NCBI GenBank assembly: GCA_013289825.1
Contig: JABCZF010000016.1
Coordinates: 1-64,000, forward strand
DNA length: 64,000 bases
Direction: 5' to 3'
DNA from: Acidobacteriota bacterium
GTDB lineage: Bacteria > Acidobacteriota > Terriglobia > Acidiferrales > UBA7541
Shown: in pieces, positions 27,477 to 35,358 of the stretch
Position numbering within the stretch: the first letter of the stretch is position 1
Layout: every line of letters begins with the position of its first letter
Notes under the pieces: generated by a model
What the model was told of the DNA's origin: nothing
The model's database searches: none
The model's input: only the letters and a program-made list of their open reading frames with translations
Translations under genes and position numbers: made by a program

Positions 27477-27631
27477 ACAGTGGACAGGCCTTAGACCTGT
27501 TCCCCAACCGCCGCGGCAACAGCTACCGCTGCGATTTCGGCGGAGTACAACAACCTGGCCCCTTTTGCCACGGTGTCCGAAGCTGATCGGAATCACTCGC
27601 CGGGCTACTCATGGCCTCCGCACCTCTACCA
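27475..27631 (-). promoter_or_regulatory. Lysine riboswitch (L-box) upstream of dapEBAD
   Basis: The minus-strand leader of dapE carries the conserved lysine-aptamer elements in the right order. First comes P1 5' strand TGGTAG, then AGAGGTGCG, then ATGAGTAGCC, closely matching the B. subtilis lysC leader. Next come AAAAGGGG, the invariant CCGCCGAAA, and a P4 hairpin region ending in GGTTGGGG. A P5 hairpin (ACAGG...CCTGT) and the P1 3' strand CTGTCA close the aptamer. Total length is about 157 nt. It should repress the DAP operon when lysine is abundant. The edges are estimated from P1. Confidence 0.87.
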
Positions 27632-27700
27632 AGAACAAGTTAAGTCTAGAGGAGCACGGGAGAAAAAGCGAGTGGAATTTGAAAGGCCCTGTTGAAAGGT

Positions 27701-28504
27701 CTAGAGCTCGAGAGGCCTGAGGGCCTGGTCTTGCGTGGCGATCAGCACTTCGCCATGAAAAGCACACTCGGCGGGGCGACGATCGAGCGCTTCTTCTGCT
27801 GAAAGGCGCGCGAGGTCGGGATTGTTGTTTTCCTGCGAAAGATGCGCAAGGACAAGGTACCGCGCGCGGGCGTCAAAACCTTCCGGGTCGGAAAGATATT
27901 CGCTGACCGCATGATTTGAGAGATGCCCGGTGCGAGAGAGCACGCGCTGCTTGACGACCCACGGATACGGTCCAACCTTGAGCATATCCAGATCGTGATT
28001 GGACTCCAGCAGCAAACAATCGGCGTCGCGTAAATGAACTTTGACAAGCTGGGGCATGTAGCCAAGATCGGTCACGAGAGCCATCTTCGTGCCATTGGTG
28101 CGAAAGGTGAAGCCTATCGGATCGGCAGCATCGTGAGGAATTTGAAACGCATGGACATCAATATCGCCGATGGAGAAGTGCTGGCCGGATTGAATAGTTT
28201 CGAGGCCACGCAAACGCTTCGCGAGCCGGTCAGGCAAGGCGCGGTGCAGCGCGTCCATGGTGGGTTCGGTGACGTAAAGTGGCGCCTTCCACAGACCGAG
28301 CATTTGCGGCAGGCCGTTGCAGTGGTCGGCATGCTCGTGAGTGATGAGGATGCCGTCGATACGGTCGACGCTCAATTCGATGGCCGCGAGACGCGCAAGA
28401 GTTTCGCGTTTGCCGAGGCCACAGTCCACAAGGAGTCGGGTGCTCTGCGTCTCGAGCAGGGTGATGTTGCCCGAGCTGCCTGACGCCAGAATGGAAACCC
28501 GCAA
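27701..28504 (-). CDS. MBL-fold metallo-hydrolase (YycJ/WalJ-like)
   Basis: This 267-residue metallo-beta-lactamase-fold protein has an N-terminal VSILASGSSGN strand-loop and the metal motif THEHADHCNGLP (H-x-H-x-DH). Further ligands are in FQIPHDAADPIGF, VTDLGY and the C-terminal LVLAHLSQENN. The layout matches the YycJ/WalJ group of exonuclease-like hydrolases linked to DNA repair or cell-wall control in Firmicutes; its role here is not known. The start is TTG with GAGGG 13 nt upstream, so the N-terminus is only moderately certain, though homology begins at MRVSILASG. Confidence 0.87.
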   Translation of the reverse strand: MRVSILASGSSGNITLLETQSTRLLVDCGLGKRETLARLAAIELSVDRIDGILITHEHADHCNGLPQMLGLWKAPLYVTEPTMDALHRALPDRLAKRLRGLETIQSGQHFSIGDIDVHAFQIPHDAADPIGFTFRTNGTKMALVTDLGYMPQLVKVHLRDADCLLLESNHDLDMLKVGPYPWVVKQRVLSRTGHLSNHAVSEYLSDPEGFDARARYLVLAHLSQENNNPDLARLSAEEALDRRPAECAFHGEVLIATQDQALRPLEL

Positions 28505-28602
28505 GCCGATCGCTTTGCCCTCGATTGCAGTACAAAGTATCTCACAAACGAATTTTCAGAATGATGGCATTTCGATTCCCGCCCGTCAACGCGAAAGCGG
28601 AC

Positions 28603-28608
28603 TAGAAT
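28603..28608 (+). promoter_or_regulatory. -10 box 9 nt before the PhyH gene start
   Basis: TAGAAT ends 9 nt before the ATG of the PhyH gene. No Shine-Dalgarno sequence and no clear -35 are present. The spacing equals that at pgeF and the cysteine dioxygenase gene. Confidence 0.4.
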
Positions 28609-28617
28609 ATTCGTGCC

Positions 28618-29323
28618 ATGAGAGTTGCCGACAAATCGAGGTCACCGCAAGAACGAGTCTCAAGCGATGGATTCGCCGTAATTCCTGAGGTCGTTTCCGA
28701 ATGTGAAATAGCCGACCTCAAATCCATGCTCGATCGGTCGGAACTTCCACGAAGCCGAGCCGGAATGCGCCACGTGATGAGAAACCCGAGAGTCGCTGCG
28801 CTTGCGCGCGATTCGAGGTTGATGGCGATGGCGCAAGAAGTTCTAGGAAGGGCTGCACTTCCCTTTCGCGCGACGCTGTTCGACAAGTCGCCAACCTCAA
28901 ACTGGCTTGTGAGGTGGCATCAGGACACGGCATTGCCACTCTCCCGAGCGGCGAGAAGTTCCCGGCTGGGGACCGTGGTCCATTAAACATGGAGTGAACT
29001 ATGCGCACGCTCCAGCCAGCGCGCTTGAACGGGTGTTGGCGCTTCGGCTGCATCTTGACGATTCCATTGCCGAAAACGGACCTCTGCGTGTGCTCCCCGG
29101 AACGCACTCCCTCGGCGTTTTGAGTGACGAAGCGCTTCGCGATCTGTCGACACAAATTGAGGCTATCGATGGCACCGTGCCTCGCGGTGGAATTCTCGCG
29201 AGGCGGCCGCTGGTAGTACACTGGTCATCGAAATCGCAATCGAATGTTCCGAGCCGCGTCCTGCACATGGAGTACGCGGCTTCCGTGGTCTTTGACCAGG
29301 GGCTTACGCCGGAGGTCGTGTAA
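28618..29323 (+). pseudogene. PhyH-type (phytanoyl-CoA) dioxygenase, frameshifted
   Basis: The first frame (28618-28986) reads DGFAVIPEVVSECEIADLK and the Fe-binding WHQDTALPL (H-x-D), then goes wrong. Dropping one base near 28942, within CTCTCCC, restores PERREVPGWGPWSIKHGVNYAHAPA. That runs into the second frame ending at 29323, which holds LRLHLDDS, GPLRVLPGTHSLGVL and the distal His of RVLHMEYA with its following Arg-rich part. The restored protein is about 234 residues, normal for small Fe(II)/2-oxoglutarate oxygenases of this family. Only one lesion is present, so it may be a recent mutation or a base-call error. Confidence 0.78.
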
Positions 29324-29478
29324 GAGAAAGCTCGCATGTTCTCTTTTTTGGACTTTTCTAGTGCTTTCCTTGCTGCCCTTCCGCTCCGCTCAAGCAGCCG
29401 CGAATATTCCCAAGTCAGAAAACACACCTGCCATTCGGGTCGATCCATCCGTGAAAATCGCGGAGCTACATGTGCGGC

Positions 29479-30762
29479 TCAGCAAGACAAGCGGGCGCGG
29501 TCGAGGGTGAACCCGTTTAGGGGGCCCAATACGGTGACGGCGATTTGGTCGGGGCGGAAGAAATCGTGGGCCAGGGACTGCACCTCGGCGAGCGTGACGG
29601 TTTCGATGGAGGCGAGGATTTCGTCGAGGGAATAGAAGCGGCCAAAATAGAGTTCCTGACGGGCCAAATTCGACATGCGGGACGTTGTGGATTCGAGAGA
29701 GAGCATGAGCGATCCCTTGAGATGGTTTTTTGCGCGAGTAAGCTCTTCATCGCTGACGGGCGATTCCTTCATGGCGCGAAATTCCTTGATGGTGAGGTCC
29801 ACGACCTGGCCGACGGTTTCCTTGGCGGTGCCGGCGTACACCGTGAACATGCCGGCGTCGGAGTAGGGTGTGAGCTCGCTGAAGACGGCGTAGGCCAGGC
29901 CTTCTTTTTCGCGAATGTTTTGAAAGAGGCGCGAGGACATGCCCCCTCCGAGAAGATTGTTGAGGACCGCGGCGGCGAAGCGCGCTTCGTGGCCGAGAGG
30001 AAGCGCAGGGACGCCAATGCAGAGATGAACTTGTTCGAGGTCACGCTTGGTTTCAAGATGAATGGGCGCTTTCGTCGAGGGTGCGGTGTGGTCTTCGAGC
30101 AGGCGCGCGGGACGGAGATGGCCGAATTCGCGCTCGACGAGATCCAAAACTTTTTCGTGCGGGACGTTACCCGCGGCGGTAATGACGAGATGATCGGGCG
30201 CAAACCAGTCGCGGAAGCGCTCGACGAGATGATCGCGGTTGAAGCCGCGGACGGTTTCCGGAGTGCCGAGAATGGGGCGGCCCAGAGGGTGCTCGGGCCA
30301 GAAGCCGCGGGTGAAGATGTCGTGAAGCTGATATTCGGGATTGTCCAGGTCCATCTTGATTTCTTCCAGGACCACCTGGCGCTCTTTTTTTACGTCGTCG
30401 GAATCGAACTTGGGCCGCAGAACGAGATCGGCGATGACGTCAAAGGCGATGGGGAGATGTTCGTCTAAGACTTTGGCGTTGAAGCAGATTTGCTCTTTCG
30501 AGGTGAAGGCATCGAGCATGCCGCCAACGGAATCCATTTCTCGGGCGATGGCTTCGGCGGAGCGACGCTCAGTGCCTTTGAAGACCATGTGCTCGATGAA
30601 ATGGGCCAGGCCGTTTTCTTCAGCGGCTTCACGGCGTGAACCGTTGCGGATCCACACGCCTACCGAGACAGAACGGACGTGAGACATGGTCTCGGTGATC
30701 ACCACCAGGCCGTTGCCGAGGACGTGTTTTTGGATGTCACGGGTTTCGCTAGCCGTAGCCAT
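29479..30762 (-). CDS. M16-family zinc metallopeptidase
   Basis: This 427-residue processing-peptidase-like protein has the inverted zinc motif HFIEH at residues 54-58 (GLAHFIEHMVFKGT) and the downstream Glu region VLEEIKMDLDNPEYQ. The C-terminal M16 domain contains NLLGGGMSSRLFQNIREKEGLAYAV in parts, with the R/Y residues that close over substrate. Start ATG 30762 (MATASETRDIQKHVLGNGL) is chosen because the conserved domain begins there; the upstream extension is poorly conserved. No export signal is visible. It probably degrades peptides in the cytoplasm or periplasm. Single-gene unit, facing the PhyH gene. Confidence 0.9.
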   Translation of the reverse strand: MATASETRDIQKHVLGNGLVVITETMSHVRSVSVGVWIRNGSRREAAEENGLAHFIEHMVFKGTERRSAEAIAREMDSVGGMLDAFTSKEQICFNAKVLDEHLPIAFDVIADLVLRPKFDSDDVKKERQVVLEEIKMDLDNPEYQLHDIFTRGFWPEHPLGRPILGTPETVRGFNRDHLVERFRDWFAPDHLVITAAGNVPHEKVLDLVEREFGHLRPARLLEDHTAPSTKAPIHLETKRDLEQVHLCIGVPALPLGHEARFAAAVLNNLLGGGMSSRLFQNIREKEGLAYAVFSELTPYSDAGMFTVYAGTAKETVGQVVDLTIKEFRAMKESPVSDEELTRAKNHLKGSLMLSLESTTSRMSNLARQELYFGRFYSLDEILASIETVTLAEVQSLAHDFFRPDQIAVTVLGPLNGFTLDRARLSC

Positions 30763-31143
30763 GCTTAATTGTGACACAGGCGGCTGGTAGAGAGAAACGG
30801 AAGCAGCAACGGAAGCCAACGGAAGAAGGACTCTGACTTGTAGCCACCTCCGATTAATATCGGGCACTGGCGACGACCGTTGTCAGGCATTAGGTATGGA
30901 ATGGCAATTGGGCTTTGCTGCTCGGGCTTCTGGCTGGCCTCCCCGAGCGCTCGGGCAAGAGTGAGTCTCTTTGCCAGCGAGAGCAATGGCGGCACAAGTG
31001 GGGTGGTGATTTGTGGGTGAGAGCACAAGGGATTGTGGGAGCGCTGACGAAAGTGGCGGAGACTGGTCTTAAGGACAGGCGAAAATTTCTCGTAGAGACG
31101 GGGCGAAGAAAACTGCATATGCAAAAATAGTTCAAAAACACCC
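30763..31143. other. Intergenic region between the M16 peptidase and XRE regulator genes
   Basis: No supported gene lies here. It contains a perfect 14-bp palindrome, CCCGAGCGCTCGGG (30942-30955), and a 10-bp palindrome, TGCATATGCA (31114-31123). An A/T-rich run follows just upstream of the XRE promoter and could act as an UP element or operator. Any M16 promoter must also lie here but is not obvious. Confidence 0.4.
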
Positions 31144-31173
31144 TTGACAGAAAACGTCTCTCGGCACGATACT
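31144..31173 (+). promoter_or_regulatory. Strong sigma-70 promoter of the XRE regulator gene
   Basis: A perfect TTGACA (31144-31149) and GATACT (31168-31173) are separated by 18 bp, with an A-rich stretch upstream. The 5' leader to the ATG at 31295 is about 115 nt. Confidence 0.75.
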
Positions 31174-31294
31174 CCGGATGCGCCTAGTTTCTGTCTTCCC
31201 CAGAAGAACGTTCCGACGTTCCTTCCTATATCCGCACGCCGGGCAAAGTCAGCGAGGAGTACCGGTGTCTGCACAAATAACAGAGAAGGAAACA

Positions 31295-32020
31295 ATGCAT
31301 TCGTTCGAGATGGACAGGGAAGTCATTCGCTGTAAGACTTGTGGTCTGGTCCAATACCGGACGCGCACGGGAAACTGCCGCCGTTGTGTGCGCGCCTTGC
31401 CTCAGCGTTTGGAATTCCTGATTCCTCCACCGGCCCCTCCGGAGGAAGCAGCCGCTGAACCCACGTCCGAGACGTTTGCCAACCAAGAGACGGTCGAGAA
31501 TATCGGCCAGCGCATTCGCCAGTTGCGCGAATCGCGCACCATGACCCAGAGCCAGCTACAGTCGCGCTCGAAGGTTTCGCGCTCCTACTTGTCCCGCATC
31601 GAGAGCGGCCAGATGACGCCGAGCCTCGGCACTCTGGAGAAAATCTCCGAGGCACTGAATGTGGGCCTGAACCGGTTCTTTATTCCGGAATCCGACGGCG
31701 AAGCGCTGCTCGAGGATCCGTTCATCCAGGGATTGCGACCGTTCCTGCGGCAACTAGATTGGGAACAGTGGCAGTCTATTCTCAAGAGGTTGCAGGCGAT
31801 CAGCGATCACGTCCATGCAGCACCGGTTACTCTACGCCCTATCGGTAATCCGGCGCGGATGCCGCAGCCCGCGCCGGTGAATGGCAACGGGCACGACGGA
31901 CATATCGGCGCCGGCCATTCGAATGGGCATGCCATGACCCATGCCCATGGGCAGCCGCAGGGTTATGTGCTGCGGCGGCCAGCGACGGGGCCCGCGTTTC
32001 AACGCCCGTTAGCACGCTAA
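31295..32020 (+). CDS. XRE-family regulator with N-terminal zinc ribbon and His-rich tail
   Basis: This 241-residue protein combines three parts. Residues 10-30 form a small zinc ribbon (CKTCGLVQYRTRTGNCRRC: C-x2-C-x11-C-x2-C). A Pro-rich linker leads to an XRE/Cro helix-turn-helix at about 68-125 (IGQRIRQLRESRTMTQSQLQ, VSRSYLSRIESGQMTPSLGT). The Pro/Gly-rich C-terminal tail holds six histidines in about 25 residues (NGNGHDGHIGAGHSNGHAM). ATG 31295 has AAGGA 4 nt upstream. A strong promoter and perfect terminator make it a single-gene unit. Metal sensing by the ribbon or tail is an inference. Confidence 0.87.
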   Translation: MHSFEMDREVIRCKTCGLVQYRTRTGNCRRCVRALPQRLEFLIPPPAPPEEAAAEPTSETFANQETVENIGQRIRQLRESRTMTQSQLQSRSKVSRSYLSRIESGQMTPSLGTLEKISEALNVGLNRFFIPESDGEALLEDPFIQGLRPFLRQLDWEQWQSILKRLQAISDHVHAAPVTLRPIGNPARMPQPAPVNGNGHDGHIGAGHSNGHAMTHAHGQPQGYVLRRPATGPAFQRPLAR

Positions 32021-32051
32021 GTCATTCGTCTGTAGTCGAGAGCACAAATTG

Positions 32052-32089
32052 GCGCGGTGTGACAGTGAGAGTCACACCGCGCTTTTTTT
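32052..32089 (+). terminator. Intrinsic terminator of the XRE regulator gene
   Basis: A perfect 12-bp stem, GCGCGGTGTGAC / GTCACACCGCGC, has a 7-nt loop and is followed by seven T residues. It lies 31 nt after the stop codon. Confidence 0.95.
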
Positions 32090-32166
32090 GTGGTGGCGCG
32101 AAATTGGGCGAGGGAGGCGTTTGTCTGGCAGCGAGCCTAGCATGGCCGGTCCGACCGGTTTCCGGA

Positions 32167-32901
32167 TTAGTCTCGGACTACGGAAACTTTTGCGGCCGGA
32201 ACTTCGAGGCGCATCAGGCGGTGAGTCGAATCGAGGTACAGGTCGACTTCGAGGTCGGCGGTGTTGACGCGAAAGCCTTGGTAGGATTTTCCTTCGATGG
32301 TGGCGGAACCGGTGGATTCGGCGGTGATGGTGCCGGGCATCAGTTCTTGCGGAATGAGCACGGGGAAGGTTTGCGGACCACCCTTGGACCAATTGTAGAG
32401 GCGGGCGAGAACGCCGTACTGGTGGTAAAGGTTGTTGTCGAGGACCGCAATGAGCGGAGTGCCGAAGGTGAAAGTCTGATCAAAGGGATGTGCGCCCTGC
32501 ATTTCGAGCGTCATTTTTGCGATACCGTTGACGAACAGGAGATGGGCGCTGTTGGTTTTTTCCGCTTGCGAGGTCCATTCGTAACTGACCGGAGCGCCGT
32601 CGGGCTGAAGCGTGAGCGCGCCGCTGACCTTGCTGGCTGCGCTTGGTGTTGGCTTGATGTCCGCGTTGCCCTTGGCCAGCCAGCCGCTGCCGGAGGGCGT
32701 GATCTCGAACTCTTCATGACCAACGGTCTTGCCCTCAAGCTTAATGGTGAGTTTTCCCTTGTCCTCGGTGAACACCGAGGCGCTGGGCGCTGCGGCATTC
32801 TTTTTTTGAGCGGCAATACCGGCGACAGCGCAAGCGAAAATCGCGACGACGGTCGGGAAGAAAGAATGTTTGGGCCAAGACCCGGACAGTTTTATTGCCA
32901 T
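32167..32901 (-). CDS. Exported protein of unknown function
   Basis: This protein of 244 residues has a clear signal peptide (SFFPTVVAIFACAVAGIAA). A beta-rich mature part follows, containing KLTIKLEGKTVGHEEFEI, GALTLQPDGAPVSYEWTS and DLEVDLYLDSTHRLMRLEVP. The pattern resembles periplasmic DUF3108-like proteins that fold into a curved beta sheet, but the match is by eye. ATG 32901 has GGGGGAG upstream. It follows aroK by 86 nt in the same direction. Function unknown. Confidence 0.7.
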   Translation of the reverse strand: MAIKLSGSWPKHSFFPTVVAIFACAVAGIAAQKKNAAAPSASVFTEDKGKLTIKLEGKTVGHEEFEITPSGSGWLAKGNADIKPTPSAASKVSGALTLQPDGAPVSYEWTSQAEKTNSAHLLFVNGIAKMTLEMQGAHPFDQTFTFGTPLIAVLDNNLYHQYGVLARLYNWSKGGPQTFPVLIPQELMPGTITAESTGSATIEGKSYQGFRVNTADLEVDLYLDSTHRLMRLEVPAAKVSVVRD

Positions 32902-32987
32902 GGACTCCCCCCTTGGCATCCGCCTGCGAAGCAGGACGGGAAGTTTGCGGAGAAAAAATCTCCAATGCCTATTCTAGCGAATGGTAA

Positions 32988-33584
32988 TCAGGAATTTGGT
33001 TTTTCGACGACGAGGTGTGCTTCGCTGCTACCTGTCCCGACAATGCCCCGGCGGAGGATTTCCGCGACGACCTGAGTGGGATCGCCAGAGCTGTCCATAC
33101 GAAAGTCAGCAAGCTGATAAGAAGGAAGACGCTGGGCGTGGAGAGCGCGAAAGCTGGCTTCATCGCGAAAGAGCGGACGGCCAGTCATGGTCATGCAGCG
33201 AGAGAGTAAGAGCTCGATGGGCGAATCAAGCCACAGAACGGGAGCACCAGCATTGCGGAGGAATTCAGGGCAGCCGGGCTGGGCGTAGGTGCCGCCGCCG
33301 AGCGCGAGGACGGTGGCCTCTTTGAGTTCCCCAGCGCGGCCGAGGGCCGCGCGCAACTGATCCGCTTCGATTTGGCGAAACGCCGGTTCGCCGAAGCGCT
33401 CGAAAATCTGAGGGATGGCGAGGCCGGCGGACTGCTCGATGCGTTCATCCAAATCGACGAATCGCCACGCCAGTTGCCGCGCGAGAAGCGTTCCGACGGT
33501 GGTCTTGCCGGAACCCATGAAACCCGCAAGGCAAAGAACCTGGGCGCGTAGAGACGGGCCACGCAAAGGAGGCGGTTGAGTCAC
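32988..33584 (-). CDS. aroK: Shikimate kinase
   Basis: This 198-residue kinase phosphorylates shikimate in aromatic amino-acid synthesis. The P-loop GFMGSGKTTVG is near the N-terminus. The Asp pair in FVDLDERIE, the substrate Arg in FRQIEADQL, the GGGTYAQPG loop and the lid arginine in TMTGRPLF are all present. Start is GTG (VTQPPPL), and the first dozen residues are not conserved. It is 54 nt downstream of the DUF4097-like gene, so it may be read through from the sigma/anti-sigma operon. Confidence 0.93.
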   Translation of the reverse strand: MTQPPPLRGPSLRAQVLCLAGFMGSGKTTVGTLLARQLAWRFVDLDERIEQSAGLAIPQIFERFGEPAFRQIEADQLRAALGRAGELKEATVLALGGGTYAQPGCPEFLRNAGAPVLWLDSPIELLLSRCMTMTGRPLFRDEASFRALHAQRLPSYQLADFRMDSSGDPTQVVAEILRRGIVGTGSSEAHLVVEKPNS

Positions 33585-33638
33585 TGTTCTGTGTAGAGCG
33601 CGGCCACGAAGGGCCAGATAATCCGGAGCACGAAGAAA

Positions 33639-34559
33639 TCAATCGCGCTTCATGATGCGGATTGTACCACTGTAGGAGGACAGTTCGACTTTCGCGAGGC
33701 CCATGCCGACAGTGCCGAAGAGCCCATGCGTGAACTTGGAAGCCATGTGCTTCACGCCGTGGGAATCGGGCTTGAGAAACGCCGAGGCTTGATTGTCGAC
33801 GGTGCCGGTTGCGGTTTGCGCCTTCAAGTCAAAAGAATCGGTACTGGAGAAGCGCACTTCCACGAGGCCTTTGCCGCTCTTCATGGAGTACAGACCGGTG
33901 CGGACGAAGTCTCCATCGAAGAGAATGTTTCCGGTGGTGGTCATGAGATTGACGTTATTCAGCTGAGGCTGAAGAATCTGCGCATTTCCCCCGATGGAGC
34001 TGAAATCGAGCTTGCCGGCGCATTGCGTGCAAACCAGGGAGCCGCCGGTGGTCTTGACGATGATATAGCCTGAAACTTCTTTCAGGTGCACGTCCCCGGC
34101 GTAACTTTCCAGTTTCATGTCGCCCATGACTTGCTCGACGTAAATCAGACCAGTCTCAGTCTTGAGCTGGAGTTCGGTTTCTTCCGGAACGGTGAGTTGC
34201 AAATCGGCTTCGAGTTCCAAAGGTTGCGCGGATGGGTCCAGGATTGTGGCGGTAACGTCGATGCGATCTCCCACTTGTTCGATATCGAAACCGACCTTAT
34301 TGGAAGATTGCGTACCGACGACATCCACTTCGGAATTCTTCCAGGATTTGACCTCGATGCGCCCATTGGCCACGTTGTGGATCACTACGACCGGGCGTCC
34401 GGTGATTTTGAATTGTTTTTCAACGTTTTGTCCGGTACCGGCACCGCGGGCAGGCGCTGCGCTCCAGAGAAAAAGTCCGGCGCCCAGAACCGGCAAAATA
34501 TTTCGCTTTGTCCAGGTACCCGGCCGAGCCGGGGTCATCTCCATCATTCGAAGGCACAT
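33639..34559 (-). CDS. Exported DUF4097-like beta-helix/adhesin-type protein
   Basis: This 306-residue protein has an N-terminal signal segment (NILPVLGAGLFLWSAAPARG). It is followed by repeated beta strands typical of DUF4097 proteins: VIHNVANGRIEVKSW, ETGLIYVEQVMGDMKLESYAG, HLKEVSGYIIVKTTGGSL and LSSYSGTIRI. Each repeat looks like a turn of a parallel beta structure. The ATG lies 1 nt after the anti-sigma stop and AAGGAG precedes it, so it is co-translated with the anti-sigma factor. DUF4097 proteins often sit with ECF sigma pairs; the function is unknown. Confidence 0.82.
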   Translation of the reverse strand: MCLRMMEMTPARPGTWTKRNILPVLGAGLFLWSAAPARGAGTGQNVEKQFKITGRPVVVIHNVANGRIEVKSWKNSEVDVVGTQSSNKVGFDIEQVGDRIDVTATILDPSAQPLELEADLQLTVPEETELQLKTETGLIYVEQVMGDMKLESYAGDVHLKEVSGYIIVKTTGGSLVCTQCAGKLDFSSIGGNAQILQPQLNNVNLMTTTGNILFDGDFVRTGLYSMKSGKGLVEVRFSSTDSFDLKAQTATGTVDNQASAFLKPDSHGVKHMASKFTHGLFGTVGMGLAKVELSSYSGTIRIMKRD

Positions 34560-34560
34560 G

Positions 34561-35253
34561 TCAGTTTATGCTCCTTCCGCGTTCAATCATCGCGGACAGT
34601 AATTCGGCTTTTTGCTGATAAGCGGCGGACAAGTATTCGCGCGTCAGTTCGTCCTGAGGCTGTTCCTTGAGGTGACGCTCACAGTCAGCAATAAATTCGT
34701 TCACTTTTTTCAGATTGTCGCGCAAGGAGGCGTCGACGGGGGAGTTGCTTGCGAAGATCATGCCGGTGGCAACCGGTTCTTGATCATTCAGCGCCTGGGC
34801 GGTGCCGGCAAACTCTCCGGAAGGAACTTCCTGGAGGACATGCGCAGGCGCCGCCTCGACAGACTTTCTAGCGTCTGACGCAGGCGTGACTCTGTCGCTG
34901 CGAATCTGGAAAACGGCAGCAGCGGCGATGAGGATGGCAACCATGGCGGTAGCCACCACACGGTTGCGGAAGAAGGCGCTGATCGATTGCCACCAGGAAG
35001 CCGATTCGGCGGGAACCATGTCCGCCGGTGTCCGAATAATTCCTTCTGCTTCCAGTTGGGCTTGAAGAGCAATCCACACGCGATCCGGGGGAGTGATTTC
35101 CGAGGGCAGTTTTTTCGCCGCGTCGACGAGACTGGTGAGATCCGCAATGTAATTGCGGCAATCGCGGCATTCGGCCAGATGCGCGCGCGCTTCTTCGCGA
35201 AGCGGCTCCAGCCCTTCCTGCTCCAGGACAAGTTCTATGTCGTTGCACTGCAT
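34561..35253 (-). CDS. Zinc-finger anti-sigma factor, membrane-anchored
   Basis: This 230-residue protein begins MQCNDIELVLEQ. It carries the H-x3-C-x2-C zinc anti-sigma motif in AHLAECRDCRNY at residues 25-36. A transmembrane segment lies near 98-115 (VVATAMVAILIAAAAVF) and a helical outer domain contains VNEFIADCERHLKEQPQDE. It lies 105 nt downstream of an ECF sigma gene, which it presumably binds, and 1 nt upstream of the DUF4097-like gene. This is a second sigma/anti-sigma system, separate in sequence from the one at 19.5 kb. Confidence 0.87.
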   Translation of the reverse strand: MQCNDIELVLEQEGLEPLREEARAHLAECRDCRNYIADLTSLVDAAKKLPSEITPPDRVWIALQAQLEAEGIIRTPADMVPAESASWWQSISAFFRNRVVATAMVAILIAAAAVFQIRSDRVTPASDARKSVEAAPAHVLQEVPSGEFAGTAQALNDQEPVATGMIFASNSPVDASLRDNLKKVNEFIADCERHLKEQPQDELTREYLSAAYQQKAELLSAMIERGRSIN

Positions 35254-35358
35254 GGTACTTCGCTCCGCGGCTAAAAAGGACCTGGGTAGCCTTCCCGCTC
35301 GACTGCTCGTTACCTGATAAGACGCTTCCGCGGGTCAGACGGTTGGCTAGATTCTAGC

